A stretch of 64,000 nt of DNA, taken from positions 1 through 64,000 of the forward strand of contig NZ_JBHSHC010000157.1 of NCBI RefSeq assembly GCF_042652925.1, written 5' to 3'. Numbering within the stretch: the first letter of the stretch is position 1; every line of letters begins with the position of its first letter. The stretch comes from Effusibacillus consociatus. GTDB lineage: Bacteria; Bacillota; Bacilli; Tumebacillales; Effusibacillaceae. This document shows, one piece after another, positions 6,947 through 15,654 of the stretch. The notes under the pieces were generated by a model, which did not search any database, was not told the origin of the DNA, and worked only from the letters and a program-made list of their open reading frames with translations. Position numbers and translations under genes: made by a program.

Positions 6947-9718
6947 TCACAGGAAAAATTGCACGTTTTCCACACAAGCCGGACACAAGGTCGGGTGCTC
7001 ACTTGTCTTGCCCACTTCCGATGTTACGACCCGGCAGCGTTCACAGGTCTCGCCTTCTGCCACTCGTACCCGGATTGCTAAACCGGAATATGCAGCCGCA
7101 TCATTCGGAACGGTTTCACCCGGAGCAGCCAAATTCACCTCGGATACACCCAATACTTCTTTCAGGCGTGGTGTACCCTGCAGCGTATTGAGGACATCCT
7201 GAGTTTCCGGATAGAGATCGACAGCAGCCACCAGTGATTTGCCGATCACTTTTTCTTGGCGGGCAACTTCCAACGCTTTTAGTACTTCGTCGCGGACAGC
7301 CAGAATGGCTTCCCATTTTGCATCCAATTCTTTATCGAGATAATCGGTACGCACTTCACTCCACTGGGTTAACTGGACACTCTCCTCTGTTACACCCGGA
7401 ACAAATTGCCAAACTTCATCCGCAGTGTGAGTGAGAATGGGAGCGGTTAATTTCACCAACTCAACAAGAATGTGATACATCGCAGTTTGGGCAGACCGCC
7501 GTTCCAGCGAATTGGGCGCACTTGTGTACACACGGTCTTTCAGAACATCAAAATAGAACGCCGACATATCAACTGTACAGAAGTTGTTGATATCGTGATA
7601 CACCACATGGAAATCGTAGTTGCCATATGCTTTCATGGTTCGCCGCTTGAGTTCTTCCAGCTTGTTTAACGCCCAACGGTCAATTTCAAGCATCTGATCA
7701 AGCTGCACAGTGTGCTGGGCCGGATCGAAATCGTTCACATTCCCGAGCAGGTAACGGAACGTGTTGCGGGTCTTCCGATACACTTCCGCCACCTGCTTCA
7801 AAATTGCATCGGATACCCGCACATCGGAACGATAATCGACCGATGCCACCCAGAGGCGCAGAATATCGGCACCCAGGTTCTGCAGCACCTTCAGCGGGTC
7901 TACCACATTCCCGAGACTTTTGGACATCTTGCGTCCTTCGCCGTCCAATACAAAGCCGTGCGAAAGAACCTCTTTATAAGGAGCACGCCCCTTAACCGCA
8001 ACCGCAGTGGTTAACGAAGAATTAAACCAACCGCGGTACTGGTCGGATCCTTCAAGATACAGATCGGCCGGCCATTGCAAATCTTCCCGGCTGTCGCACA
8101 CCGCAATGTGGGAGGAACCGGAGTCAAACCATACGTCCATAATGTCCGTTTCTTTACGGAACTCCGTGTTGCCGCATTGACAAACCGTTCCTTCCGGAAG
8201 CAGGCCGGACGCCTCCCGTTCAAACCACACTTGTGATCCATGCTCCGCAAAGAGACCCGCCACATGTTCGATGGTATCTTTCGTAATCAATTCTTTATTG
8301 CAGTCGGTGCAATAGAAAATCGGGATGGGAACCCCCCACACGCGCTGACGGGAGATGCACCAGTCCTGCCGCTCAGCCACCATATTGTGCAGGCGAACTT
8401 CGCCCCAGGACGGATTCCATTTTACCTGCTGAATCTGTTCGAGCAGTTCGTCCCGGATTGTATCGATCGATCCGAACCACTGCTCCGTTGCCCGGTAAAT
8501 CACCGGATTCTTGCAGCGCCAACAGTGAGGATAGGAGTGATCCATCGCCTCCTCATGCAGCAGGCTACCCGCTTCCTTCAAGGCTTCCGTGATAACAGGG
8601 TTTGCCTTTGCATAAAATTGACCCGCAAACGGACCAGCTTCTTTCGTAAATTTCCCATGGTCATCAATCGGTACGAGCACCGGCAATCCATAATGCTGCC
8701 CGACCAGGAAGTCTTCCATACCGTGTCCGGGAGCAGTGTGTACACAACCGGTACCGGCATCCAGAGTTACATGATCTCCGAGCACAACCAGTGATTCGCG
8801 ATCAAACAGCGGGTGTTTTGCTTTCGCCTGTTCCAGTTCTGCCCCTTTGAACTCGGCAACAATCTCTGCCGGTTCCTCATGCCCTGCAGCTTTCAGAACA
8901 GCTCCAAGGAGTTCTTTCGCAACAACAAGTTTCTCACCGTTCACCTGCGCCACAACATACTGGATTTCCGGATGAACCGCAATCGCAACGTTGGCAGGAA
9001 TGGTCCAAGGTGTGGTGGTCCAGATCACAATGAAAGAACCTTCCGGCAGCTTCCCTTTGCCGTCTGTAACGGGAAACTTCACATAGATCGAAGGCGACTT
9101 TTTGTCCGCGTATTCAATTTCCGCTTCCGCCAATGCAGTTTCACAATGCGGGCACCAGTACACAGGCTTCATCCCTTTGTAGATGTAGCCTTTGGTTGCC
9201 ATTTCACCGAATACGCGAATTTGCGCTGCTTCATACTCGGGAAGCAGCGTGATGTAAGGGTTCTCCCAATCTCCCCGTACGCCCAAACGTTTGAATTGAC
9301 CGCGCTGCCGGTCAATAAAATCAAGCGCATAGTCATAGCACATTTGACGGAATTGCGGAATCGGGATCTCATGTCGGTTGATCTTCTTGTTCTTGATAAT
9401 CGCCTGTTCAATCGGGAGTCCGTGTGTGTCCCATCCCGGAACATAGGGCGCGTCAAACCCTTCCATTGTTTTCGATTTGACAATGATGTCCTTCAAGATC
9501 TTATTCACCGCATGCCCCAAATGAATATCTCCATTTGCATAGGGTGGTCCGTCATGCAGCACGAACTTCGGCTTGCCTTTTTGAGCTTGCTGCACTTTTT
9601 TATATAAATTCAGTTCTTCCCATTTGTTTTGGATCTCCGGTTCCCGTTGAGGGAGATTCCCCCGCATCGGAAACTCCGTCTCCGGCAGATTCAGTGTTTT
9701 GCTGTAATCGATTGACAT
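6947..9718 (-). CDS. ileS: isoleucyl-tRNA synthetase
   Basis: A class Ia synthetase of 923 residues that charges tRNA-Ile. It has the HIGH-type motif PPYANGDIHLGHA near residue 57, the editing domain (CP1) with TTTPWTIPAN, KMSKSLGN near residue 600, and a C-terminal zinc finger (CERC...CPAC). Length is normal for the Bacillus-type enzyme. It is preceded by its own promoter and a T-box leader, so it is controlled by tRNA-Ile charging, and it follows divIVA as in B. subtilis. ATG 9718 directly precedes the conserved N-terminal SIDYSKTLNLP. Confidence 0.98.
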   Translation of the reverse strand: MSIDYSKTLNLPETEFPMRGNLPQREPEIQNKWEELNLYKKVQQAQKGKPKFVLHDGPPYANGDIHLGHAVNKILKDIIVKSKTMEGFDAPYVPGWDTHGLPIEQAIIKNKKINRHEIPIPQFRQMCYDYALDFIDRQRGQFKRLGVRGDWENPYITLLPEYEAAQIRVFGEMATKGYIYKGMKPVYWCPHCETALAEAEIEYADKKSPSIYVKFPVTDGKGKLPEGSFIVIWTTTPWTIPANVAIAVHPEIQYVVAQVNGEKLVVAKELLGAVLKAAGHEEPAEIVAEFKGAELEQAKAKHPLFDRESLVVLGDHVTLDAGTGCVHTAPGHGMEDFLVGQHYGLPVLVPIDDHGKFTKEAGPFAGQFYAKANPVITEALKEAGSLLHEEAMDHSYPHCWRCKNPVIYRATEQWFGSIDTIRDELLEQIQQVKWNPSWGEVRLHNMVAERQDWCISRQRVWGVPIPIFYCTDCNKELITKDTIEHVAGLFAEHGSQVWFEREASGLLPEGTVCQCGNTEFRKETDIMDVWFDSGSSHIAVCDSREDLQWPADLYLEGSDQYRGWFNSSLTTAVAVKGRAPYKEVLSHGFVLDGEGRKMSKSLGNVVDPLKVLQNLGADILRLWVASVDYRSDVRVSDAILKQVAEVYRKTRNTFRYLLGNVNDFDPAQHTVQLDQMLEIDRWALNKLEELKRRTMKAYGNYDFHVVYHDINNFCTVDMSAFYFDVLKDRVYTSAPNSLERRSAQTAMYHILVELVKLTAPILTHTADEVWQFVPGVTEESVQLTQWSEVRTDYLDKELDAKWEAILAVRDEVLKALEVARQEKVIGKSLVAAVDLYPETQDVLNTLQGTPRLKEVLGVSEVNLAAPGETVPNDAAAYSGLAIRVRVAEGETCERCRVVTSEVGKTSEHPTLCPACVENVQFFL

Positions 9719-9734
9719 TTATCTAACCCCCCAA

Positions 9735-10012
9735 ATAAAAAAACCCCTCGTCCATAGGGACGAGAGGTTGAATTCCCGTGGTACCACCCTAAGTTACCCA
9801 ACTATTCAACACATCCAGGAATGTCGGGTCACTCGTTTGAGCTTGTAACGGTGCCCAACCGGCTTATCCTACTTTTCACGAACAGGGAATTTCAGTAAGC
9901 AACTTCCGGGTGATTTTCCCAACCTTCCACTTTCCCGGCTCACACCAATCCCGGTTCGCTGCAAAGTGTTCAGCGGTACTTTCCCGATCATCGTTTTTAG
10001 AGGTTTATTTTA
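9735..10012 (-). promoter_or_regulatory. T-box leader of ileS (Ile specifier)
   Basis: On the minus strand the conserved T-box sequence AGGGTGGTACCACGG occupies about 9776-9790. It is followed by a terminator hairpin made of CCTCTCGTCC and GGACGAGGGG and a run of seven T (about 9736-9768). Upstream is a stem I-like region, and an ATC triplet followed by A (9912-9914) is a plausible specifier for Ile. Uncharged tRNA-Ile should favour the antiterminator and allow ileS transcription. Confidence 0.93.
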
Positions 10013-10018
10013 AAAATT

Positions 10019-10048
10019 ATTATATGCAATGGCGAACCGCATTGTCAA
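10019..10048 (-). promoter_or_regulatory. consensus sigma-A promoter of ileS
   Basis: Perfect TTGACA (10043-10048) and perfect TATAAT (10019-10024) with 18 bases between them, reading toward ileS and ending just before the T-box leader. It overlaps the end of the divIVA region, so ileS is transcribed separately from the division genes. Confidence 0.88.
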
Positions 10049-10057
10049 ATATCGCGA

Positions 10058-10522
10058 TTATTCTTCGTTCAGTTTGTCCCAATCGCTTGTCTCGAGCATT
10101 TCCAGCTGAGCCTGAATTAAAGAACGGAAACGTGCACGATAAACAGAAGCCTGTTTCTGCAAGTTTTCCAATTCAAGCGAAATTTCGCGGGATCTCATCA
10201 GCGCTTCGTTGACAATCCGATCCGCATTTTTCTCCGCTTCCTTCACGATCAGTTGTGCCTCTTTGCGGGCATTGGCCTTGACTTCCTCTGCCGTTTCCTG
10301 TGCCACAAGGATGGATTTGCTCAAGGTTTCTTCAATATTTTCAAACCGTGTTAACCGTTCCTTCAGTTGGGCTACTTGATCTTCCAGGTTCTTCTTGTCA
10401 CGAAGCAGCGCTTCATAATCCTTTATTACATGATCAAGGAATTCATTTACCTCATCCTCATTGTAACCGCGAAAAGTCCGGGCAAATTCCTTGTTATGAA
10501 TATCCATGGGCGTTAATGGCAT
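10058..10522 (-). CDS. divIVA: cell-division/polarity protein DivIVA
   Basis: A 154-residue protein with the DivIVA N-terminal lipid-binding region (LTPMDIHNKEFARTFRGY, then NEDEVNEFLD) followed by a long coiled coil rich in E, K, A and L. DivIVA binds negatively curved membrane at the division site and poles and recruits Min proteins and, in sporulation, chromosome-anchoring factors. It follows ylmH and precedes ileS as in B. subtilis. An AGGTGCC-type ribosome site lies before ATG 10522. Confidence 0.96.
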   Translation of the reverse strand: MPLTPMDIHNKEFARTFRGYNEDEVNEFLDHVIKDYEALLRDKKNLEDQVAQLKERLTRFENIEETLSKSILVAQETAEEVKANARKEAQLIVKEAEKNADRIVNEALMRSREISLELENLQKQASVYRARFRSLIQAQLEMLETSDWDKLNEE

Positions 10523-10605
10523 AGAACGGCACCTCCAAATATAGTAGGACGAAAAAGCTTCTGCCCATTATTTCGACAAAATCAAAACCGATTCCTGCCG
10601 AATTC

Positions 10606-11385
10606 TTAGAGATATTTGCCAATCCGAATCACCGTTCGTCCTTTTTTTGTCTGCCCCCCGATCTCGAGAATCCGAAGGCGCCCCAGTCCCCTTAGAGAAA
10701 TCACATCTCCTTCTTCCACCTGTGTAGAGGGATCTGTAACGGTCTGCCAATTCAATTGAAGTTTTCCGCTTCGAATCGGATCGGTGATTTTATTGCGGGC
10801 CAGTTGAAATCCTTCAGCGGCCACTGCATCCACCCTCAAGGACATCACGGTAAATTCCCGTTCGGTGAAATGAATCTTGAGTGGACGATATTCCTCTTTT
10901 TTAATCGGGCGGACCAGCACGGAGGCACGCCCCACCTGGTTGAGATGCAGGGTTAAAAAGTCTTCAATTTCCTTCGCTGCAACAAGATCACAGCCATCTT
11001 CATGAACGGACAGATCTCCGATCTTTTCCCTTTTCAATCCAAGCCCTGTCAACGCCCCCAAATAATCCCCGTGCTTGAGTGTCACATAATCCCCCGGGAT
11101 TTCAATCCGCAGCCAACATAACTCCATTTCTTCCGGTTCGGGCCTCCAATAGTCGGGAGCCAGCAGCACCCTTCTTCTTTCTGCCTCTTCCCATCCGCCG
11201 TCCGTAAAAACAGCAACATCGCCCACCGTTCGGGCGATGTTCACAGCAATCCGCACCTGTCGCGGATCCAGAAAAGCGGTTAAACTCGGGGAATGGCGGG
11301 AGGCTGCACGATTGGCCAGCTCAAGCGTCCGTTGGATAAACGGTTTTTCCTCCGGCCTGTAATGCATAAACACATTATCCGTCAT
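10606..11385 (-). CDS. ylmH: S4-domain RNA-binding protein YlmH
   Basis: A 259-residue protein with the YlmH N-terminal domain (FIQRTLELANRA, then SLTAFLDPRQ), the LTGLGLKREKIGDL motif, and a C-terminal S4 domain (near residues 180-255, with EEGDVISLRGLGR). YlmH-family proteins bind ribosomal RNA; a ribosome-rescue role has been reported for B. subtilis YlmH. It belongs to the ylm gene string between ftsZ and divIVA. Confidence 0.93.
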   Translation of the reverse strand: MTDNVFMHYRPEEKPFIQRTLELANRAASRHSPSLTAFLDPRQVRIAVNIARTVGDVAVFTDGGWEEAERRRVLLAPDYWRPEPEEMELCWLRIEIPGDYVTLKHGDYLGALTGLGLKREKIGDLSVHEDGCDLVAAKEIEDFLTLHLNQVGRASVLVRPIKKEEYRPLKIHFTEREFTVMSLRVDAVAAEGFQLARNKITDPIRSGKLQLNWQTVTDPSTQVEEGDVISLRGLGRLRILEIGGQTKKGRTVIRIGKYL

Positions 11386-11396
11386 ATTTCCCTCAC

Positions 11397-11663
11397 TTAG
11401 AATAAAATTCTTCTCAACACGGTATCCAAACCGAGTTGGATCAGATACAGCGCAAAAAACGCCACAATCGGAGAAAGATCAATCATCCCCAGAGGAGGAA
11501 TAAATCTTCGGAAGAACCCCAGATAAGGTTCTGTTATTTTATAAAGAAACTGTCCGATTCCGGTCCGTTCCATATCCGGTACCCAAGACATTAAGATCCG
11601 GGCCAATAAAATATATCGAAAAATTTGAAACAAAAGATCAATAGCAGTTAGTAGTTGCGGCAT
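11397..11663 (-). CDS. ylmG: YggT-family membrane protein YlmG
   Basis: An 88-residue protein with two YggT-type hydrophobic halves and the conserved RILMSWVPD and LYKITEPYLGFFRRFIPP motifs. This small integral membrane protein family is genetically linked to division and septum placement in cyanobacteria and plastids. It stands between sepF (4-base gap) and ylmH, the standard Bacillus order, and is probably cotranscribed. Confidence 0.92.
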   Translation of the reverse strand: MPQLLTAIDLLFQIFRYILLARILMSWVPDMERTGIGQFLYKITEPYLGFFRRFIPPLGMIDLSPIVAFFALYLIQLGLDTVLRRILF

Positions 11664-11667
11664 TCCG

Positions 11668-12114
11668 TCACCTCATTTGACTTTTTGAAACTGCGTTGTT
11701 CAACTCAGCTTGCTGCTTCAGAAGATCGCTGATCACACCTTGAACTTCCACATTGTCCGGAGCGCACAGGAAAATCTGATGGCCGATTTTTTCGATCCGT
11801 CCTCCCAAAGCATACACCGTTCCGGAGATAAAATCCACAATTCGGATCGCATGGTCAAACTGCGCCTTGTGTAAATTCAAAACGATAGCCCTATGTGTCC
11901 GCAAATGATCCGCGATCATTTGAGCTTCATCAAATGATTGAGGCTCGCAGAGCACCAACTTGACCTGTTTTTGCGTATGTAAATTCACAATAGCCGCTTT
12001 GCGCTGCATAGGTACCACATCCGGCTGCGCATCCTCACCGGCTTTTTCCTGTTTGTTGGCTGTCCCTGCTTCTTCATCGGCCAAACCGAGAAATTGCATC
12101 ATTTTATTCCACAT
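11668..12114 (-). CDS. sepF: cell-division protein SepF
   Basis: A 148-residue protein. The N-terminal amphipathic helix (MWNKMMQFLGLADE) should anchor it to the membrane, a variable acidic linker follows, and the C-terminal SepF/DUF552 domain has VNLHKAQFDHAIRIVDFISG and ALGGRIEKIGHQIFLCAPDNVEV. SepF polymerises into rings and links FtsZ to the membrane. It sits in the ylmE-sepF-ylmG order typical of Bacilli. Confidence 0.95.
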   Translation of the reverse strand: MWNKMMQFLGLADEEAGTANKQEKAGEDAQPDVVPMQRKAAIVNLHTQKQVKLVLCEPQSFDEAQMIADHLRTHRAIVLNLHKAQFDHAIRIVDFISGTVYALGGRIEKIGHQIFLCAPDNVEVQGVISDLLKQQAELNNAVSKSQMR

Positions 12115-12134
12115 GATGGTTTCCCTCCATGAGT

Positions 12135-12806
12135 TTATGGTTTTACCAAAATACTGCCTATCCGAACCATCGTGGCACCTTCTTCAACCGCTACCTCGAA
12201 ATCATCGGACATCCCCATCGACAAATGGTTCAATTCGGGATAAACGGGCTTTAAAGAGTCACGCAATTCAAGCAAACCTCGAAAAACCGGCCGTACCTCT
12301 TCCGGATCTGCCGCAATCGGAGCCATGGTCATCAGTCCGCGTACTTGAAGGCGTGCCATTTCCGATATCTCAGCAAGGAACGGTTCTACCTCCTCTGGAG
12401 AGAATCCGCTCTTCGACTGTTCCCCCGATATATTTACCTGTACCAGGCAGGACACGGAAATATCAAGTTTCTCCGCCTGTTTCTGCAGTTCCTTTGCCAG
12501 TGACATGCGGTCAAGCGAATGAATCCACTGAAAATGGGGCAGGACGTCTTTTACCTTATTGGTCTGCAAATTGCCGATAAAATGCCAGCATACCGGTTCC
12601 TTAATGGCTGTCACCTTAGGAAGCGCCTGTTGAACCCGGTTTTCCCCGAGATCCCGGATGCCCGCTTCCAGAATCGCAAGAGTTTCCGGGACGCCCACAT
12701 ACTTTGTCACTGCTATTACAGTGACGTCGTTATGATCCCGACCGGATCGCTCGCATGCACGAAGAATCCGGTGTCGTACTGAGTCCGCTTTTTCACGATA
12801 GTCCAT
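12135..12806 (-). CDS. ylmE: PLP homeostasis protein (YggS/YlmE family)
   Basis: A 223-residue single-domain fold-III PLP-binding protein. It has the Lys motif VIAVTKYVGV (Schiff-base Lys), LGENRVQQ, WHFIGNLQTNK and a GLMTMAP/LSMGMSDD C-terminal phosphate-binding region. The family regulates pyridoxal-phosphate levels rather than catalysing racemisation. I start at ATG 12806 because GTGGTGAT lies just upstream; a GTG at 12818 is also in frame. The upstream 168 bases to ylmD hold no gene. Confidence 0.94.
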   Translation of the reverse strand: MDYREKADSVRHRILRACERSGRDHNDVTVIAVTKYVGVPETLAILEAGIRDLGENRVQQALPKVTAIKEPVCWHFIGNLQTNKVKDVLPHFQWIHSLDRMSLAKELQKQAEKLDISVSCLVQVNISGEQSKSGFSPEEVEPFLAEISEMARLQVRGLMTMAPIAADPEEVRPVFRGLLELRDSLKPVYPELNHLSMGMSDDFEVAVEEGATMVRIGSILVKP

Positions 12807-12974
12807 CTGAATCACCACGTTTGTCCCTTAGTTGCGCCATCCCTCACGGGCCATGTAGTCAAGTCCGTTTCATCGGCACTCGCGACGCACGTACACTAAT
12901 TCCCCTCCCCTTTAGAGTGGGTACTTTGAATATTATTCTTCCTTTAGGGGGATTTTCCTGCCGAATATTCTATG

Positions 12975-13772
12975 TCAGAGGAGAACAATCAAGCCCGCGT
13001 GGCGACCGGTTTTTCCTTTTTCCGCCCGATGAGAGAAAAATGTATCCGTATTACATGCCGTACAGCCTCCAACACGGGTCACATGCTCCGGCAATAAACC
13101 GGCTTCCAAAAGGATTTGACGGTTCGCTGCAGGCAGTGACAACTGCCACCGCTGATTTTCTTTTGCCGTAAAAAACGATTCACCTTGCGGGTATTCTTCG
13201 ATAAAAGGAATGTAAACCTGTTGGTCGACTTCATAACAACAAGTATCAATCGAAGGGCCAATGGCGGCTAACAGTTGCGAAGGGTCGCTCCCGAACTCCT
13301 TTTGCAGCGTAAGAATTGCTTCCTTCGCAATTTGACTTTTGGTTCCTTTCCATCCTGCATGAACGGCTGCAATCGCTTCATTGACCGGATCAAGCAGCAA
13401 AATCGGCACACAATCCGCGGCGAAAGTGGAAAGTACGATGCCGGGCTGATTGGTGACAAGGGCGTCTGTTCCCGGAATCGCCTCATCGTAAGAATAGGCT
13501 CCCCGCCCCCGATTTTCAGCCCGGATCACCGCCACCCGTTTTCCGTGTACTTGTTCTCCGCACACCCACAGATCGAGAGACAGGTTTACCTCTTTAGAGA
13601 CAAGCTCGCGGTTGGCAATCACATGTTCCTTCCGGTCTCCCACATGAAGCCCCAGATTTAATCCTCGCCAATGACCCGTTGATACTCCCCCGATCCGGGT
13701 GGTAAATACAGCTCTTGCCACACCTGTTCGGTTTAACTCTTCCGCATCTATGAAACGAGTCTTCTCCACCAC
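12975..13772 (-). CDS. ylmD: YlmD/PgeF multicopper-oxidase-like laccase-domain protein
   Basis: A 265-residue member of the DUF152/YfiH/PgeF family. Zn or Cu ligand motifs are visible: LNLGLHVGD, AADCVPILLLDP, AVHAGWKG and GGCTACNTDTFFSHR. Family members act as purine nucleoside phosphorylase/adenosine deaminase-type enzymes, and the E. coli homologue removes misincorporated Ser from peptidoglycan precursors. Its position just upstream of ylmE in a cell-wall/division string fits the latter role. Length is normal. Confidence 0.93.
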   Translation of the reverse strand: MVEKTRFIDAEELNRTGVARAVFTTRIGGVSTGHWRGLNLGLHVGDRKEHVIANRELVSKEVNLSLDLWVCGEQVHGKRVAVIRAENRGRGAYSYDEAIPGTDALVTNQPGIVLSTFAADCVPILLLDPVNEAIAAVHAGWKGTKSQIAKEAILTLQKEFGSDPSQLLAAIGPSIDTCCYEVDQQVYIPFIEEYPQGESFFTAKENQRWQLSLPAANRQILLEAGLLPEHVTRVGGCTACNTDTFFSHRAEKGKTGRHAGLIVLL

Positions 13773-13859
13773 AATCTCCTCTTTTCGGTTCTTTTATTGA
13801 ATGTAACATGTTATCGGGTTCCCCGCAAAGCACGACTTGGCTTTTTACTGCCAAAACGT

Positions 13860-13879
13860 GACTTGTGCTCTTTGAGTGC
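13860..13879. repeat. 20-base dispersed repeat, copy 1
   Basis: The 20 bases 13860-13879 (starting GACTTGTGCTC) recur identically at 59586-59605 inside the 3' end of cbiL. Here they are the right part of a hairpin-forming stretch (about 13825-13880) upstream of the ABM-like gene. Confidence 0.7.
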
Positions 13880-13893
13880 AAAACGAATCGGTA

Positions 13894-13922
13894 TTTACTA
13901 TTCGAAAAGCGGCTGGTATATT
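13894..13922 (+). promoter_or_regulatory. probable promoter of the ABM-like gene
   Basis: TTTACT (13894-13899) and TATATT (13917-13922) are separated by 17 bases and read toward the plus-strand gene at 13991. The -35 matches four of six positions and the -10 five of six. Confidence 0.5.
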
Positions 13923-13990
13923 ATGCTTATATTTAAATGAACTATAAAAAAATAAGTTGTTGCTCTGTTTGACTGGGAAAGGTGATGGTA

Positions 13991-14281
13991 ATGTACGCGC
14001 GTTTAATCATGTTTACGTTAGGGCCAAACAAGAGATTTTTAGCTGAAATGATTGCGGATCGTTGCAATGGAATGGTAAGGAAACTAAAAGGCTTTAATAA
14101 TATAATATACCTAATGGATGATGCAGCCGGTGAGTACGGAGCCTTGACTCTATGGGAGTCGAAGGAGGACGCAGAAGCTGCCATTCAAATCGTTTACCCG
14201 CGTGTGCGACGCACTTTGGATGATTATGTACAGGTTACTCCTGATATCCGACTCTTTGAGGTATACGAACCCACAATCTAA
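13991..14281 (+). CDS. small antibiotic-biosynthesis-monooxygenase-like (ABM fold) protein
   Basis: A 96-residue product starting MYARLIMFTLGPNKR and containing LWESKEDAEAAI, the pattern of the dimeric alpha/beta-barrel (ABM) family in which small proteins bind or oxidise aromatic or heme ligands. I start at ATG 13991 because AAAGGTGAT is spaced correctly for it; upstream in-frame GTG and ATG overlap that site. It is the only plus-strand gene between ylmD and ylmC and has its own promoter, so it is an insertion in the otherwise conserved minus-strand string. Substrate unknown. Confidence 0.75.
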   Translation: MYARLIMFTLGPNKRFLAEMIADRCNGMVRKLKGFNNIIYLMDDAAGEYGALTLWESKEDAEAAIQIVYPRVRRTLDDYVQVTPDIRLFEVYEPTI

Positions 14282-14332
14282 TCTTTTTGTTGCAAACGTT
14301 AGTGTTCATGTATGTTAAATGTTCCATGGCAG

Positions 14333-14354
14333 AAAAAATGCGCCTTCCGGCGCA
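14333..14354 (-). terminator. rho-independent terminator after ylmC
   Basis: On the minus strand TGCGCC, loop GGAA, GGCGCA is followed by six T. It ends the ylmC transcript and separates it from the convergent ABM-like gene. Confidence 0.85.
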
Positions 14355-14377
14355 ATGTTCCTTCCCGACTCTGTCCT

Positions 14378-14698
14378 TTAGTAACCGCCCGAATTTCCCC
14401 CGTATCCATCCGAACTACCGCTGTTTCGGAACGGCGTGGAGTTCGGAGGCACGTGGGTGGTCGAAGAAGTCAGTTCCACCAACACTACATCCGCCCCAAT
14501 CTTCACGATTTGGCTCCATGGAATCACGTAATCTTGAGAAGCTCCGAACATACCGAAGAACCGCCCGGAACCCGGCACTACAATCGCCCGAATCATCCCG
14601 TTCTCAAGATCAATATCGAGGTCTCCGATCATCCCCAGCCGTTTTCCATCCGAGATATTCACCACATCTTTGGATTGCAGTTCCGATACTTTAATCAT
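14378..14698 (-). CDS. ylmC: YlmC/YmxH-family PRC-barrel protein
   Basis: A 106-residue protein with the PRC-barrel core of the YlmC/YmxH sporulation-associated family (MIKVSELQSKDVVNISDGKR, then GDLDIDLENG and VIPWSQIVKIGADVVLV). A low-complexity Ser/Gly/Asn tail (NSGSSDGYGGNSGGY) follows. Function unproven. It lies between sigG and ylmD as in other Bacilli, about 90 bases after sigG, and ends in a clear terminator. Confidence 0.9.
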   Translation of the reverse strand: MIKVSELQSKDVVNISDGKRLGMIGDLDIDLENGMIRAIVVPGSGRFFGMFGASQDYVIPWSQIVKIGADVVLVELTSSTTHVPPNSTPFRNSGSSDGYGGNSGGY

Positions 14699-14791
14699 GC
14701 AAACCCCTCGTTGTAAATTATTGTCCTTTTACACTGTATGCACGATCAAAAAGAAAAAGTCGCCCAAGCGACTTTCTGAAAGAGTGGTTTC

Positions 14792-15571
14792 TTAAGGCCG
14801 GATATATTTCTGCATGTGACTGATCGCGGCTTTTTCGAGACGGGATACTTGCGCCTGTGAGATGCCAATTTCATCAGCCACTTCCATCTGGGTTTTCCCT
14901 TCAAAGAAACGCATTGATAAGATCCGTTTTTCCCGCTCATTCAACTTCTGCAAAGCTTCGAGGATCGCAATTTCTTCCACCCACTGGGAGTCCTGATTTT
15001 TCTCATCGCTGATTTGATCCATCACATAAATCGGATCTCCCCCGTCATGGTAAATCGGTTCAAACAAGGAGACCGGATCCTGGATCGCGTCCAAAGCAAA
15101 CACCACATCTTCCTTTGGGACTTCCATCGCCTCCGAGATTTCGTTAATGGAGGGCTCCCGCAAATTTTTGTTCGTCAGCTGGTCGCGGACTTGGAGTGCC
15201 TTGTAGGCGATGTCCCGGAGACTGCGGCTTACCCGGATTGGATTGTTATCCCGAAGATATCGCCGAATCTCTCCGATAATCATCGGCACTGCGTAGGTCG
15301 AGAATTTCACATTCTGTCCCAGGTCAAAATTATCGATTGCCTTCATGAGACCAATGCACCCGACTTGGAACAAATCGTCTACATACTCCCCCCTGTTGTT
15401 AAAACGTTGAATCACAGAAAGCACAAGCCGAAGGTTGCCATTGACAAGCTTCTCACGGGCGGACAATTCCCCCCGCTGCAACTCCACAAACAACTTACGC
15501 ATTTCCGTATTTGTCAAAACAGGAAGCTCCGCTGTGTTCACACCACAGATTTCCACTTTATTACGCTTCAT
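14792..15571 (-). CDS. sigG: forespore sigma factor SigG
   Basis: A 259-residue sigma-70 family factor. I choose ATG 15571 (MKRNKVEICGVNTAELPVL, the conserved SigG N-terminus) preceded by GGGGAGGGA, not the upstream in-frame ATG at 15658. Region 2 (DLFQVGCIGLMKAIDNFD) and region 4 (TQMEVADEIGISQAQVSRLEK) are intact. SigG directs late forespore gene expression. It follows sigE by 83 bases, and that gap holds a forespore-type promoter. Confidence 0.97.
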   Translation of the reverse strand: MKRNKVEICGVNTAELPVLTNTEMRKLFVELQRGELSAREKLVNGNLRLVLSVIQRFNNRGEYVDDLFQVGCIGLMKAIDNFDLGQNVKFSTYAVPMIIGEIRRYLRDNNPIRVSRSLRDIAYKALQVRDQLTNKNLREPSINEISEAMEVPKEDVVFALDAIQDPVSLFEPIYHDGGDPIYVMDQISDEKNQDSQWVEEIAILEALQKLNEREKRILSMRFFEGKTQMEVADEIGISQAQVSRLEKAAISHMQKYIRP

Positions 15572-15613
15572 GTCATTCCCTCCCCGTTGAAGGTCCGCCG
15601 TGGGATTCGTCAA

Positions 15614-15643
15614 CAGTATTTCCTCGGAGGGAAGATTTATGCA
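15614..15643 (-). promoter_or_regulatory. candidate sigma-F/sigma-G promoter of sigG
   Basis: On the minus strand TGCATA (15638-15643), 17 bases, then AATACTG (15614-15620). These resemble the sigma-F/G -35 (GYATA) and -10 (GGnnAnAnTR or CATnMTA) elements. B. subtilis sigG is transcribed from a sigma-F promoter in the same place. Confidence 0.5.
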
Positions 15644-15654
15644 CTTATGGAAAA